64,000 nucleotides of DNA, from the NCBI GenBank assembly GCA_963836015.1, contig CAWIIF010000004.1, positions 1,612,001-1,676,000 on the forward strand, given 5' to 3'. Shown in pieces: positions 34,499-43,280 of the stretch. Position 1 is the first letter of the stretch. Each line of letters opens with the position of its first letter. The stretch is from CAWCDJ01 sp963836015. GTDB taxonomy: Bacteria > Acidobacteriota > Terriglobia > Bryobacterales > Bryobacteraceae. The notes beneath the pieces were generated by a model that did no database searches, was not told where the DNA came from, and worked only from the letters and a program-made list of their open reading frames with translations. Both the position numbers and the translations under genes were made by a program.

Positions 34499-37400
34499 AT
34501 GGTAGGGAAAACGTGGATTACGATTGCGGGAATCGTGTGCCTGGGCATCGCGCCAATCTATGCCCAGGAAGTCAGCGCCGGGATCACCGGACGCGTCACA
34601 GATCCGTCGGGCAGCGCCATTGTGGGGGCCGCGGTGACGGCGAAAGACCAGGACCGGGGCACGGAGTGGCCCACAACCACCAACGAGGAGGGGATTTATG
34701 CATTCCCTCGAGTTCCCGTGGGCCGGTACATGGTGAAGGTGGAGTCCAAGGGCTTCAAGACCTCGCAGGCAGCGGTGACGCTGGAGCTCAATCAGCGCGC
34801 GCGTCTCGACTTTTCGATGGAGGTCGGCGTTGTCGCCGAGACGGTAACGGTCTCCGGCGAAGGTGCGCTGCTGCAAACCGATACCACGCAGGTCGGGTCG
34901 GTCGTCAGCGCGCAGACCATCGTCAACACACCACTGATCAGCCGCAACCCAATTGCCCTAACGCTACTGGCGGCGGGTGTTACTACACCGGACCCGTCAG
35001 GTTTCAACAGCGGCGTACGCACTGGGGGCGGCGGACGGCCATATGTAAACGGCAACCGGGAGGAAGGTAATAACTTCCTGCTGGACGGCGTCGATAACAA
35101 CCAGACTTCGGATAACCTGACGTCGTACCAGCCGAACCTGGATGCGATTGCGGAATTCAAGATGATCACCAACAACGCCTCCGCCGAGTTCGGAAATTTC
35201 CAGGGCGGAATCATTAACGTGGTGATCAAGTCGGGTACCAACCAGTTCCATGGGAACGTATTCGAGTATTTCCGCAACGATAAGCTGAACGCCAATAACT
35301 GGGCGCGTAACTGGACGGTGGGACAGAACTTCCGCTCTCCGATTCGCTGGAACCAGTTCGGCGGCACCGTCGGCGGGCCGATCAAGAAGGACAAATTGTT
35401 CTTCTTTGCGGATTACCAGGGGCTCCGCAAGGCAACTCCGCCCAGCGTTTCGGCTGCTATAGTCGCACCCACGTCCTGGCGGAGCGGGGATTTCTCGAAC
35501 CTGCTGGATCCGGTGTACTCCGGGGTCGCCGGCGGTATCCAATTGTACAATCCCTACTCGGTGGGAGCAGGTAGCCTTCGTGCGCCGTTCCCCAATAACC
35601 AGATTCCGACGACGCTGTTCAACCCCGTAATTAAGAATCTGTTTGGAGACCCGAAGGTGTACCCGACACCTTCGCTTTCCAGTCAGGCGCGGATCACGGA
35701 TTCCAACTACTTCTATAGTAGTTCGAGTTATGTTAAGTCGGACCAGGGCGACCTGAAGCTGGACTATCGGGCGACTGATAAGGATTATTTGACCGCCCGT
35801 TATTCCAACGGCCGCCAGGATCAGCCTGGCGTAAACACGGCCCCGTTCCTTTACAACAGCTTTAACATCGCGCCCTTCCAGAACGGCGTCATCAACTGGA
35901 CGCGCAGCGTCAACCCGCACCTGGTCAACGAAGCGCGGGTGGGCGTGAATAACCTGATGCTCAACAACGGCGGCGAGGATAAAGGGCTCGGCGATATCGC
36001 CTCGAAGCTCGGAATCCAGAACGCGGGCGCGGGGCTGCTCTCGTTACAGGGCTTCACCTATATGTCCGGCTTAGGCAACGCGAATATCGGCACGCAGCAG
36101 TTGTTTGCTACGACCACATATCACTACGCGGATAACGTGACACTGATTCACGGCCGGCACATGATGAAAATGGGCGGTAACATTCTCCGGCAGCAGATGA
36201 ACGTCTTTTACGCGGGGAACAACGGCCGTTCCGGCTACATCAGCTTCAGCGGCCGGTTTACCGCTCAGAACGCGACCAACCCCTCGGGAAAACTGGTGCC
36301 TGAGGCCGATTTTGTGCTGGGCATGCCGACTGACCTGGGCCGCGGATTGAGCACGGGAACCTGGGGTCATCGGAAGACCATTTACGGCTTCTATTACCAG
36401 GACGACTGGCGAGTTACCGATAGCCTTACGCTGAACCTGGGGTTACGGTGGGAGTACCACACACCGCTGGTGGAAGTGCTCGACCGGCAGTCCAACTTCG
36501 GGTTGTTTACCGGACAGTTGGAACTGGCCGGCAAAGACGGCAACAGCCGCGCGCTGTATAGCCCTTATAAGAAGGACTTCCAACCGCGAATCGGGTTTGC
36601 TTATACGCCCAGTGTCCTGAGCAAGAAGATCGTGCTGCGCGGAGCGTACACCGTCTCTTCGTTTATGGAGGGCACCGGCACCAACCTGCGGCTGCCGCTC
36701 AACCCGCCGTTCAACTCGGAATTCCAGGCCTTGTACAACACGCCGAGCGATGTCCTTCCGAAGACCACGCTCGACCAGGGCCTTGGCGGCCTGAACGCGA
36801 AAGATCCTTACATCGGCGCGACGATCCGGTTATGGGATCCGAATGTGCGTCCAGCCGAAGTTCAGCAATGGAACTTCAGTCTCGACTACCAGTTGCCGGC
36901 GAACAACGTGCTGACAGTAGGGTACGTCGGACAACATGGCACGCATCTGGTGGTGGCCATGCCGTACTTCCAGAAGATGCTGGTAAACGGGAAGGCCGTT
37001 CAGGGGCCGTATCTCGCGGGAAATCCGGACTTAGTCAGCAAGATTACGCAGATCTCTGGAACGTGCGCTTGTGCGAACCAGAAGTACAACTCCTTGCAGG
37101 TGACGCTGCGCAAGCGTTACAGCGCGGGAGTCGAGTACCAGGTGGCGTACACGTGGCAGAAGGGGATGTCGGATTCGATTGGCTACTACGGTCAGGGCGG
37201 CCAGGCGGGCAGCCAGTCGGCATATTGGCAGAACCTCTACGATCAACGGAGCGAGTGGGGGCCGACGTATTTCAACGTGAAGCAAAACCTGGTCGGGTCG
37301 GTGGTGTACGACCTGCCTTTCGGCCGCAACAAGCGGTTCGGAGCTTCATGGAACCGCGCGGCCGACGGCGTCCTCGGCGGCTGGCAACTGGGTGGCATTT

Positions 37401-37819
37401 ACACGGCACACAGCGGCTTCCCGCTGACCATCAAGATGAGCGGCGATCCTTCCGGAACGGGGGCTCGCAGCTTCCGCGCCAATGTGGTCGGCACGCCCAA
37501 CGATCTGCACCAGATCGGCCCGGGCTTGAAATTCCTGGATATCTCGGCCTATGGCACGCCCGGCGCCGGCACCTTCGGTAATGCCGGGGTCGGTATCGTC
37601 CCCGGTCCGGGAATGAGCCGCCTCGACCTGTCCCTACACAAGCAGTTCAAGCTGACGGAAAGCCGGTACTTCGAACTGCGCGCGGAGGCGTTCAACGTGT
37701 CGAACACTCCGATTTTCGCCAGTCCCGCTTCGCAGACCATTACGTCATCGCTGTTCGGCGAGATTCGCAGCTCGCAGGGTGAGCGAAACATAGAACTGGC
37801 AGCGAAGTTCTACTTCTAA
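34499..37819 (+). CDS. TonB-dependent receptor with carboxypeptidase-like regulatory domain (Oar type)
   Basis: This 1106-residue outer-membrane protein has a signal peptide (TWITIAGIVCLGIAPIYAQE) and a carboxypeptidase-regulatory-like beta domain at residues 25-105 (GITGRVTDPSGSAIVGAAVT). A plug follows (YVNGNREEGNNFLLDGVDNN; AEFGNFQGGIINVVIKSGTN), then a ~850-residue barrel ending in aromatic FYF. It has AAGGGGG just upstream of the ATG. Such Oar-type receptors are greatly expanded in Acidobacteriota and import large nutrients. The 155-bp gap before it holds only a weak TATACT-type -10 (34401) and may give it a separate promoter from the amidohydrolase run. Confidence 0.92.
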   Translation: MVGKTWITIAGIVCLGIAPIYAQEVSAGITGRVTDPSGSAIVGAAVTAKDQDRGTEWPTTTNEEGIYAFPRVPVGRYMVKVESKGFKTSQAAVTLELNQRARLDFSMEVGVVAETVTVSGEGALLQTDTTQVGSVVSAQTIVNTPLISRNPIALTLLAAGVTTPDPSGFNSGVRTGGGGRPYVNGNREEGNNFLLDGVDNNQTSDNLTSYQPNLDAIAEFKMITNNASAEFGNFQGGIINVVIKSGTNQFHGNVFEYFRNDKLNANNWARNWTVGQNFRSPIRWNQFGGTVGGPIKKDKLFFFADYQGLRKATPPSVSAAIVAPTSWRSGDFSNLLDPVYSGVAGGIQLYNPYSVGAGSLRAPFPNNQIPTTLFNPVIKNLFGDPKVYPTPSLSSQARITDSNYFYSSSSYVKSDQGDLKLDYRATDKDYLTARYSNGRQDQPGVNTAPFLYNSFNIAPFQNGVINWTRSVNPHLVNEARVGVNNLMLNNGGEDKGLGDIASKLGIQNAGAGLLSLQGFTYMSGLGNANIGTQQLFATTTYHYADNVTLIHGRHMMKMGGNILRQQMNVFYAGNNGRSGYISFSGRFTAQNATNPSGKLVPEADFVLGMPTDLGRGLSTGTWGHRKTIYGFYYQDDWRVTDSLTLNLGLRWEYHTPLVEVLDRQSNFGLFTGQLELAGKDGNSRALYSPYKKDFQPRIGFAYTPSVLSKKIVLRGAYTVSSFMEGTGTNLRLPLNPPFNSEFQALYNTPSDVLPKTTLDQGLGGLNAKDPYIGATIRLWDPNVRPAEVQQWNFSLDYQLPANNVLTVGYVGQHGTHLVVAMPYFQKMLVNGKAVQGPYLAGNPDLVSKITQISGTCACANQKYNSLQVTLRKRYSAGVEYQVAYTWQKGMSDSIGYYGQGGQAGSQSAYWQNLYDQRSEWGPTYFNVKQNLVGSVVYDLPFGRNKRFGASWNRAADGVLGGWQLGGIYTAHSGFPLTIKMSGDPSGTGARSFRANVVGTPNDLHQIGPGLKFLDISAYGTPGAGTFGNAGVGIVPGPGMSRLDLSLHKQFKLTESRYFELRAEAFNVSNTPIFASPASQTITSSLFGEIRSSQGERNIELAAKFYF

Positions 37820-37834
37820 AACGGCCCGCTTCCT

Positions 37835-37872
37835 GACGGTCGCGGCTCTGTGAACCCAGAACCGCGAGCGTC
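37835..37872 (+). other. Strong RNA hairpin between the TonB receptor and the SelA-like gene
   Basis: The stem TCGCGGCTCTG (37840-37850) pairs with CAGAACCGCGA (37857-37867) with one mismatch over a 6-base loop. GACG/CGTC extends it outward, giving about 14 of 16 paired positions. No U-tract follows (the next bases are GGGGAGCGGG), so it is not a classical intrinsic terminator. It could protect the long receptor mRNA or partially terminate, lowering downstream expression. Confidence 0.5.
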
Positions 37873-37901
37873 GGGGAGCGGGTGTTCACCATCGAGGAGG
37901 C

Positions 37902-39497
37902 ATGATGCCATTCCGATTCCGAAGGCGCGAGTTGTTCCGGCAGGGTGGACTGCTGGCGGCAGCGCAGGCGCTCGGCGGGGGGATCCGGCGAGCCGTCGCG
38001 GCGCCCCTGGATACCGGCAGTGAGATGTACCGCTCGATCGGCGTCCGGCCGCTGATCAACGCCCGCGGCACGTTCACCATCATCACGGGCTCGACCACGC
38101 TGCCGGAAGTCAAGCGCGCAATGGACCAGGCGTCGCGCAGTTTCGTCGAGATGGACGAGTTGATGGACGGCGTGAGCAAGCGCCTTGCCGAGCTGAGCGG
38201 GGCGGAGTGGGGGATCGTGACGGCGGGGTGCGCCGCTGCGATTACGCACTGCACGGCGGCGGCGATTGCCGGCGGCAATCCGGAGCGTATGCAAAGGCTG
38301 CCGAATGTGAACGGACTCAAGAACGAAGTGATCGTACCGGCATACTCCCACAACGTTTACGACCACGCCATCCGCATGCTCGGGGCCAAGCTCATCATTA
38401 TCCACGACCACGCGGAACTGGAGCCGGCATTTAACGAGCGCACGGCGATGGTGTACATCATGGCTGGGCTTCAGGATACGGGTCCGCTCGGCACCCAGGT
38501 GGTGGCGGAGGCGGCTCGGCGGAGGAAGGTACCGGTGCTGGTGGACGCCGCGGCCGAGGTGCTGACGCTCAAGCCCAACGTGCACCTGGCTCGCGGTGCG
38601 AACGCTGTGGCGTACAGCGGCGGAAAGTGCATTCGCGGGCCGCAGGCCGCAGGGTTCCTGCTGGGAGACAAGGACTGGCTTCAGGCGGCATGGACCAACA
38701 GCGCTCCGCACCATGCGTTCGGCCGCTCTCTCAAAGTCGGCAAGGAGGAGATTTTAGGCATGCTGGCTGCGGTGGAGATGTGGGTGAAGCGCGACCACAA
38801 GGCCGAATGGGCGCAGTGGGAGGCGTGGCTCGGTCACATCGCGACCAGCGTCAATCGGGTGGACGGCGTGACCACGAAGGTGAACCAGCCGTCGCCCGAT
38901 CTTTCCAACCGCACGCCGGAGCTGATGATTCAGTGGGACGGAAACAAGCTCGGGATCACGGGTAGCGAGGTCGCGAAGATTCTGTTCGATACGGACCCGC
39001 GGATCGCGGTGGCGCGGTCCGGCGGAATGCGGCCGGGGAACATGGCGAGCACCATCGGGATCGTGCCATACCAGATGTCGCCTGGTGATGAGAAGGTGGT
39101 GGCCGATCGCCTGTACGCCATCCTCTCGAAGCCGCCGAAGATCGAAGCGCCGGCGATGCCGGAAGGGCAGTCCGTCGAAGTCGGCGGGCAGTGGGACGTA
39201 CATATCGAATTCCAATACGGGTCGATCCATCATACGGTGGTGCTGGAACAGGAGGGCACACGGCTGGTGGGCACACACCACGGCGAGTTTGCTTCGGGAG
39301 ATCTCAGCGGAAGCGTCACCGCGAACACGCTGCGCTTTCAGAGCTCCCTGCCGACGGACGGCACCCGGGTGGGGTTCCAGTTCTCCGGAACGGTGCAGGA
39401 GAATCAGATGGCGGGCGTGGTTGGACTCGGAGAGTACGGCGAAGCCCGCTGGACGGCGGAGCGCCACCAGTATCGAAGCGGCGCCCGGCGCGGTTAG
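37902..39497 (+). CDS. Tat-exported SelA-like PLP-dependent enzyme with C-terminal beta domain
   Basis: This 531-residue protein opens with a twin-arginine-type leader (RFRRRELFRQGGLLAAAQAL) and has the SelA-like/D-glucosaminate-6-phosphate ammonia-lyase fold: GVRPLINARGTFTIITGSTT, GAEWGIVTAGCAAAITHCTA, VDAAAEVLTLK and the PLP lysine in YSGGKCIRGPQAAG (K242). An extra ~100-residue beta domain follows the enzyme (WDVHIEFQYGSIHHTVVLEQ; RFQSSLPTDGTRVGF), ending at the C-terminus. The second ATG (37905) is better spaced from GAGGAGG and may be the true start. SelA itself is cytoplasmic and has no such leader, so this is not selenocysteine synthase. A lyase on amino or sugar acids is the likely role. 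Confidence 0.82.
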   Translation: MMPFRFRRRELFRQGGLLAAAQALGGGIRRAVAAPLDTGSEMYRSIGVRPLINARGTFTIITGSTTLPEVKRAMDQASRSFVEMDELMDGVSKRLAELSGAEWGIVTAGCAAAITHCTAAAIAGGNPERMQRLPNVNGLKNEVIVPAYSHNVYDHAIRMLGAKLIIIHDHAELEPAFNERTAMVYIMAGLQDTGPLGTQVVAEAARRRKVPVLVDAAAEVLTLKPNVHLARGANAVAYSGGKCIRGPQAAGFLLGDKDWLQAAWTNSAPHHAFGRSLKVGKEEILGMLAAVEMWVKRDHKAEWAQWEAWLGHIATSVNRVDGVTTKVNQPSPDLSNRTPELMIQWDGNKLGITGSEVAKILFDTDPRIAVARSGGMRPGNMASTIGIVPYQMSPGDEKVVADRLYAILSKPPKIEAPAMPEGQSVEVGGQWDVHIEFQYGSIHHTVVLEQEGTRLVGTHHGEFASGDLSGSVTANTLRFQSSLPTDGTRVGFQFSGTVQENQMAGVVGLGEYGEARWTAERHQYRSGARRG

Positions 39498-39516
39498 ACC
39501 AACGAGAGGAGCGTAC

Positions 39517-39978
39517 ATGAACAAGACGAACCGCCGCAAATTTTTCGGTCGCGGGCTGGCTGCCGCCGCAGTTGCGACCGCCGCCGCGGGGCCGGCCGCT
39601 GCGCAGGAAAAGCCCTCGAAGCGGGTGATCTATAAGGACGGCAAGAAGCCCGCCAAGACGCCGCTATTCAGCGGCACGGTGGCATACGGAAATCTGCTGT
39701 TTATCTCAGGTGTGGGCGCTCATTTCGAAGGCGACGTTAAGGCCCACACCAAGCACGTGCTGGACGAAATCCAGAAGCAGTTGGAGAGCGCCGGCTCTTC
39801 GATGGACAAGGTGCTCAAGTGCAACGTCTATTTGAACGACATCAAAGACTGGCCGGCGATGAACGAAGTCTTTCAAGGGCGCTTCGGCGAGGAGCCTCCG
39901 GTGCGAACGACGATCGCGGCCGCCGGAGGAATCCCGGGCAATTCGCTGGTTGAGATCGACGTGATCGCCTGTATCTGA
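39517..39978 (+). CDS. Tat-exported RidA-family enamine/imine deaminase
   Basis: The protein is 153 residues from the ATG at 39517, which has an AGAGGAG site. A twin-arginine leader (NRRKFFGRGLAAAAVATAAA) is followed by a RidA/YjgF domain: GTVAYGNLLFISGVG, VLKCNVYLNDIKDWPAMNEV and VRTTIAAAGGIPGNSLVEID, which keeps the Arg of the RidA site. RidA proteins hydrolyse reactive imines released by PLP lyases. It directly follows the SelA-like PLP lyase, so the pair is expected to work together in the periplasm. Exported RidA is uncommon outside Acidobacteria-like genomes. Confidence 0.88.
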   Translation: MNKTNRRKFFGRGLAAAAVATAAAGPAAAQEKPSKRVIYKDGKKPAKTPLFSGTVAYGNLLFISGVGAHFEGDVKAHTKHVLDEIQKQLESAGSSMDKVLKCNVYLNDIKDWPAMNEVFQGRFGEEPPVRTTIAAAGGIPGNSLVEIDVIACI

Positions 39979-39979
39979 A

Positions 39980-40446
39980 TCAGGAGTTCGATGCGCTAAT
40001 CCCGGAGCTCGACAACGTGTCGAGAATGATGGTCGCGGGATTCAGCGAGTCGCTCTGATTGGCATTCGCCTGAAATGCCGATAGAAGCTGGCTCAGAGTA
40101 TCGCCCGAGCTGCTCCCGCCGGACGTGCCGCTGTCCGTATCGGATGAAGACGGCTGGACGTGATGATGGTGGTGGTGGCCGCCAATTGCATGGGCAAGAT
40201 CCTGGACATTGGGCAGTGGCCGCTTGTCGATGCGTTGGTGAAATCCCCCGCAAGCTGGTTGAGCCGGTTTGCGGCCGTCGAGTTGCCGCTCGCCTGGGCC
40301 GTTTGCGCGGCGTCTTGCAGGTTCGTGGCAATCTGTTGAGTAACCTGCTGGTACTTAGCCGGGTCCGATTGTCGAAGCGTGCCCTGCAGGGAAGAGCTGA
40401 GGACCGACTGTAAGTAGCTGCTGGAAATACCGTTGATGGATTCCAT
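39980..40446 (-). pseudogene. Small His/Ser-rich protein gene with a single-base frameshift
   Basis: The frame starting at ATG 40446 reads a small helical protein (ESINGISSSYLQSVLSSSLQ; QIATNLQDAAQTAQASGN) and changes character after GDFTNAST. Switching frame near 40215-40235 continues sensibly as PNVQDLAHAIGGHHHHHVQP and DTLSQLLSAFQANANQSD to a stop at 39980-39982. The total length (467 bases) is one base short of a whole number of codons, so one base appears lost. It may be a sequencing error or a true pseudogene. Unshifted, it would be about 155 residues. Function is unknown; a five-His run could bind metal. Confidence 0.6.
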
Positions 40447-40566
40447 GCCGGCTTTATTAGCATCTCGATCTCCGCTAAGATACTCAAAATACGGGATCGA
40501 AACGATAGCCCACCGCTAAGTTCGTGACAGTCCGGCAAATTTTTGACGTTTGCGCTTTTTCCCGGT

Positions 40567-41901
40567 TTAACGGCCGACGTCTTTCATCACCTGGTGCGCG
40601 GCGGCGATGACACGCTCCTCCACGTCCGCGGCAAACGGCCCGGACTGGCCGTAGTAGATCATGCTTTCGTTGGCCTCGTAGCCGCCTTCCCGGAGCACGT
40701 GCGCGGAGGGGATATAGCACATCACGTCGTTGGAGTACCCGGCGACGACGATGGGCTCGCCGGGATACTCGCGCTTGATGCGGAGATCGTAGTCTACGGT
40801 CACTTCGCCGCCGAGGGCCAGCAGCGTGAGGCCGCGGCCGAACCGAACGGCTTGCACGGGGTAGACGATGCGGTCGATCGCTTTTCCCGCGTCCAATGCC
40901 TTCAGCATCATCTGGGCGCGGCGGACCTGGGCCGGCACGCTGCTCTTCAGCTCCGCTTCGAGATCGGGGCGGGTGCGCGGTGCGAGCTGCAGGGTGGTCA
41001 GGCGAAAAGCCGAGCGGAGCGGGCCTGAGAGCGGCGTCATACTCGCGGTGATGACGCGATCCACCTCCGCGGCGAGCGAGCCGCCGTATTGCCGTGCCAG
41101 TTCCACCGTGCCGCGAGGGTTGGGGTTCTGATCCCCGCCGCAGAGCATCAGGAACAAGGCGGTCGCGCCGGGGTGCTGCGTCTCCAATTCAGCCGCCGCA
41201 AAACCGGCGTAGTCGCCGCTGAGCTGGTAGATCTCCGCGGTCAGGGTCGTGTTGTGGCAGGCGTACCCGAAGAGCACCGCGCGCAGCTTGCCATCCGCGC
41301 CGGCGATCTTGAGGACCGGCACGGTGTGATCGACCGGTCCATCCGGGTTGACGCCGATCTTGAAGCCCGAGGGCGTCGACTGGCGGCGGTTGACCGCGAA
41401 CCCGGCGGAGCCTCCACCGTATTCGACCGTGGCCGGGGCGAGGTCGCGGATCGCGGCGCCGATGGCAGTCACCACGTCGTCGATGAACTTGCGCTGATAG
41501 ACGAGCAGTTTCTCCTGCTCGGCGGGAGGGAACACCGTCAGGTTCACGAGGTTCGACCAGACCACCGGACCGGTGTGGGTATGGCTGGAGTTGATCAGCA
41601 ACTGCGGCCGTTTGAGCCCGTACTGCTTCTCGACTCTTGCGGCGACGGCGTCGGCCACGACGCGCGGAACGCCCACTACATCCGTGCTGACGATGACGAT
41701 CCGGCGGCCCGGGCCGCTCTCCAGCGCCAGCGCCTTGGCCCAAAGGGGCGTGAGCGAGCCTTCCGACGGGTGGGTGCGGGCGGCATACCCGGACATCCAG
41801 ATGGAGCCGGCCGGCGTGATGTCCACCCGGCCGACCCCGGCTTTCCAACCCGCGCCGGAGAGGCCGGCCGCGGAGAGCAGAATCGCAATCAGGGTTCTCA
41901 T
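40567..41901 (-). CDS. Neutral/alkaline ceramidase-like secreted hydrolase
   Basis: This 444-residue protein has a signal peptide (IAILLSAAGLSGAGWKAG) and the ceramidase N-terminal domain. Typical segments are VGRVDITPAGSIWMSGYAAR, SSHTHTGPV (metal His pair), FGYACHNTTLTAEIYQLSGD and LFLMLCGGDQNPNPRG. Neutral ceramidases hydrolyse N-acyl sphingosine using zinc. Bacterial relatives in soil bacteria often have unknown amide substrates, so ceramide is not assured, and the C-terminal domain of true ceramidases is largely absent. It is transcribed away from the DegT-family gene, with 53 bases between starts. Confidence 0.85.
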   Translation of the reverse strand: MRTLIAILLSAAGLSGAGWKAGVGRVDITPAGSIWMSGYAARTHPSEGSLTPLWAKALALESGPGRRIVIVSTDVVGVPRVVADAVAARVEKQYGLKRPQLLINSSHTHTGPVVWSNLVNLTVFPPAEQEKLLVYQRKFIDDVVTAIGAAIRDLAPATVEYGGGSAGFAVNRRQSTPSGFKIGVNPDGPVDHTVPVLKIAGADGKLRAVLFGYACHNTTLTAEIYQLSGDYAGFAAAELETQHPGATALFLMLCGGDQNPNPRGTVELARQYGGSLAAEVDRVITASMTPLSGPLRSAFRLTTLQLAPRTRPDLEAELKSSVPAQVRRAQMMLKALDAGKAIDRIVYPVQAVRFGRGLTLLALGGEVTVDYDLRIKREYPGEPIVVAGYSNDVMCYIPSAHVLREGGYEANESMIYYGQSGPFAADVEERVIAAAHQVMKDVGR

Positions 41902-41954
41902 CGAGGTTGTGTTGGGTATAAGTTTATATGGTGCGAAGCACGAAAGGGGGATTC

Positions 41955-43280
41955 ATGAACCCAACGCGACGACGCTTTTTGGCCGCGGCCCCGCTGGCGG
42001 GCGCCGCGCTGGCGGCCGACGCTCCCGGCGACCGGCCCGCCATCCTCGGCGGCGCCCAGGCGCACCCCGCGCCCTTTCCTTCCTGGCCGGTCTTCGACCA
42101 GACCGAGGAGCGCGCGATCCTCGACACCTTGCGCAGCGGCAAATGGTATCGCGGCAACGGCAAGAGCGTTGCCCGTTTCGAGGAAGCATACGCCCGGTTG
42201 ACCGGGGCGAAGACGTGCCTCGCTACGGCCAATGGGACGAGCGCGCTGTTCACCAGCCTCAACGCCATGGGGATCGAGCCGGGCGATGAAGTGATCGTGC
42301 CGCCGTACACGTTCATTGCGACCGTAAATGCGGTGCTGCGGCAGTACGCGATCCCGGTTTTCGTCGATACAGATCCGGATACGTTTCAGATGGATGCCCG
42401 GAAGGTGGAAGCGGCAATCACGCCCCGCACCCGGGCGATCGTTCCGGTGCACCTGGGCGGCAACGTGTGCGATCTGGATGCCATCCTGACCGTGGCTGCG
42501 CGCCACAATGTCCCGGTGGTCGAGGACGCCTGCCAGGCGCACCTGGCCGAATGGCGGGGTCGCAAAGTGGGCACCTACGGGCTCGCCGGATGCTTCAGCT
42601 TCCAGGCGTCCAAGAATCTGAACTCCGGCGAGGGCGGCGCGATCCTCACGAATGACGAGGACCTGCGGGAGCGCTGCTTCGCCTTCCACAATAACGGGAG
42701 CGGCTTCCGCTCGATCGGCAGCAACTTCACCTATAACTCGACCGGCTGCAACCTGCGAATGACGGAATTCCAGGCGGCGCTTTTGCTGGCGCAGATGACT
42801 CGAATCGAGGCGCAGGCCAGGACGCGTACCGAAAACGCGTCTTACCTGACCTCCCTGTTGAAGGAGATTCCAGGGATCGAACCGGCGCGAATGTACGACG
42901 GCTGCACCCGCAACGCCTATCACTTATATATGTTCCGATTCGGCCGGCAGGAGTTTGCCGGCCTTCCGCGACCCGCATTTCTCAAGGCAATGGCGGCCGA
43001 GGGAGTTCCGGCGTCCGGAGGGTACAGCCCGCTCAATACACAGCCGTTCCTCAAAAACGCGTTGCACTCGCGCGGCTACCAGCGAATCTATTCCGCCGGC
43101 GAGATTGCGGCCTGGGAGGAGCGGAACCGCTGTCCGGCCAACGATAAACTGTGCGGGGAGGCGGTCTGGTTCACGCAGACGATGCTGCTGGCGCCGCGGG
43201 AATCGATGGAGCGGATTGCCGAGGCCATCCGCAAGATCCGCAAGCACGCGGGCGAACTGGCCAAAGCGTCGCCGGCTTAG
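41955..43280 (+). CDS. Tat-exported DegT/DnrJ/EryC1-family PLP protein
   Basis: The protein is 441 residues from the ATG at 41955, which has AGGGGG 4 bases upstream. A twin-arginine leader (NPTRRRFLAAAPLAGAALAA) precedes a complete DegT fold: TGAKTCLATANGTSALFTSL, GDEVIVPPYTFIATVNAVLR, VVEDACQAHLAE and the PLP lysine in FQASKNLNSGEGGAIL (K220). DegT enzymes normally aminate nucleotide-linked keto-sugars in the cytoplasm, so export is unexpected. Acidobacteriota and Planctomycetes have such exported forms, whose substrate is unknown. The gene converges on the BNR protein gene with a 4-base overlap. Confidence 0.85.
   Translation: MNPTRRRFLAAAPLAGAALAADAPGDRPAILGGAQAHPAPFPSWPVFDQTEERAILDTLRSGKWYRGNGKSVARFEEAYARLTGAKTCLATANGTSALFTSLNAMGIEPGDEVIVPPYTFIATVNAVLRQYAIPVFVDTDPDTFQMDARKVEAAITPRTRAIVPVHLGGNVCDLDAILTVAARHNVPVVEDACQAHLAEWRGRKVGTYGLAGCFSFQASKNLNSGEGGAILTNDEDLRERCFAFHNNGSGFRSIGSNFTYNSTGCNLRMTEFQAALLLAQMTRIEAQARTRTENASYLTSLLKEIPGIEPARMYDGCTRNAYHLYMFRFGRQEFAGLPRPAFLKAMAAEGVPASGGYSPLNTQPFLKNALHSRGYQRIYSAGEIAAWEERNRCPANDKLCGEAVWFTQTMLLAPRESMERIAEAIRKIRKHAGELAKASPA

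Noticed and set aside
37840..37867. Intrinsic terminator after the first TonB receptor
   Set aside because: The stem is strong but is followed by GGGGAGCGGG rather than a T-run; listed as a hairpin only.
37902..39497. Selenocysteine synthase (SelA) function
   Set aside because: The protein has an export leader and an extra C-terminal domain, and no selB or tRNA-Sec gene is seen; the fold is shared by sugar/amino-acid lyases.
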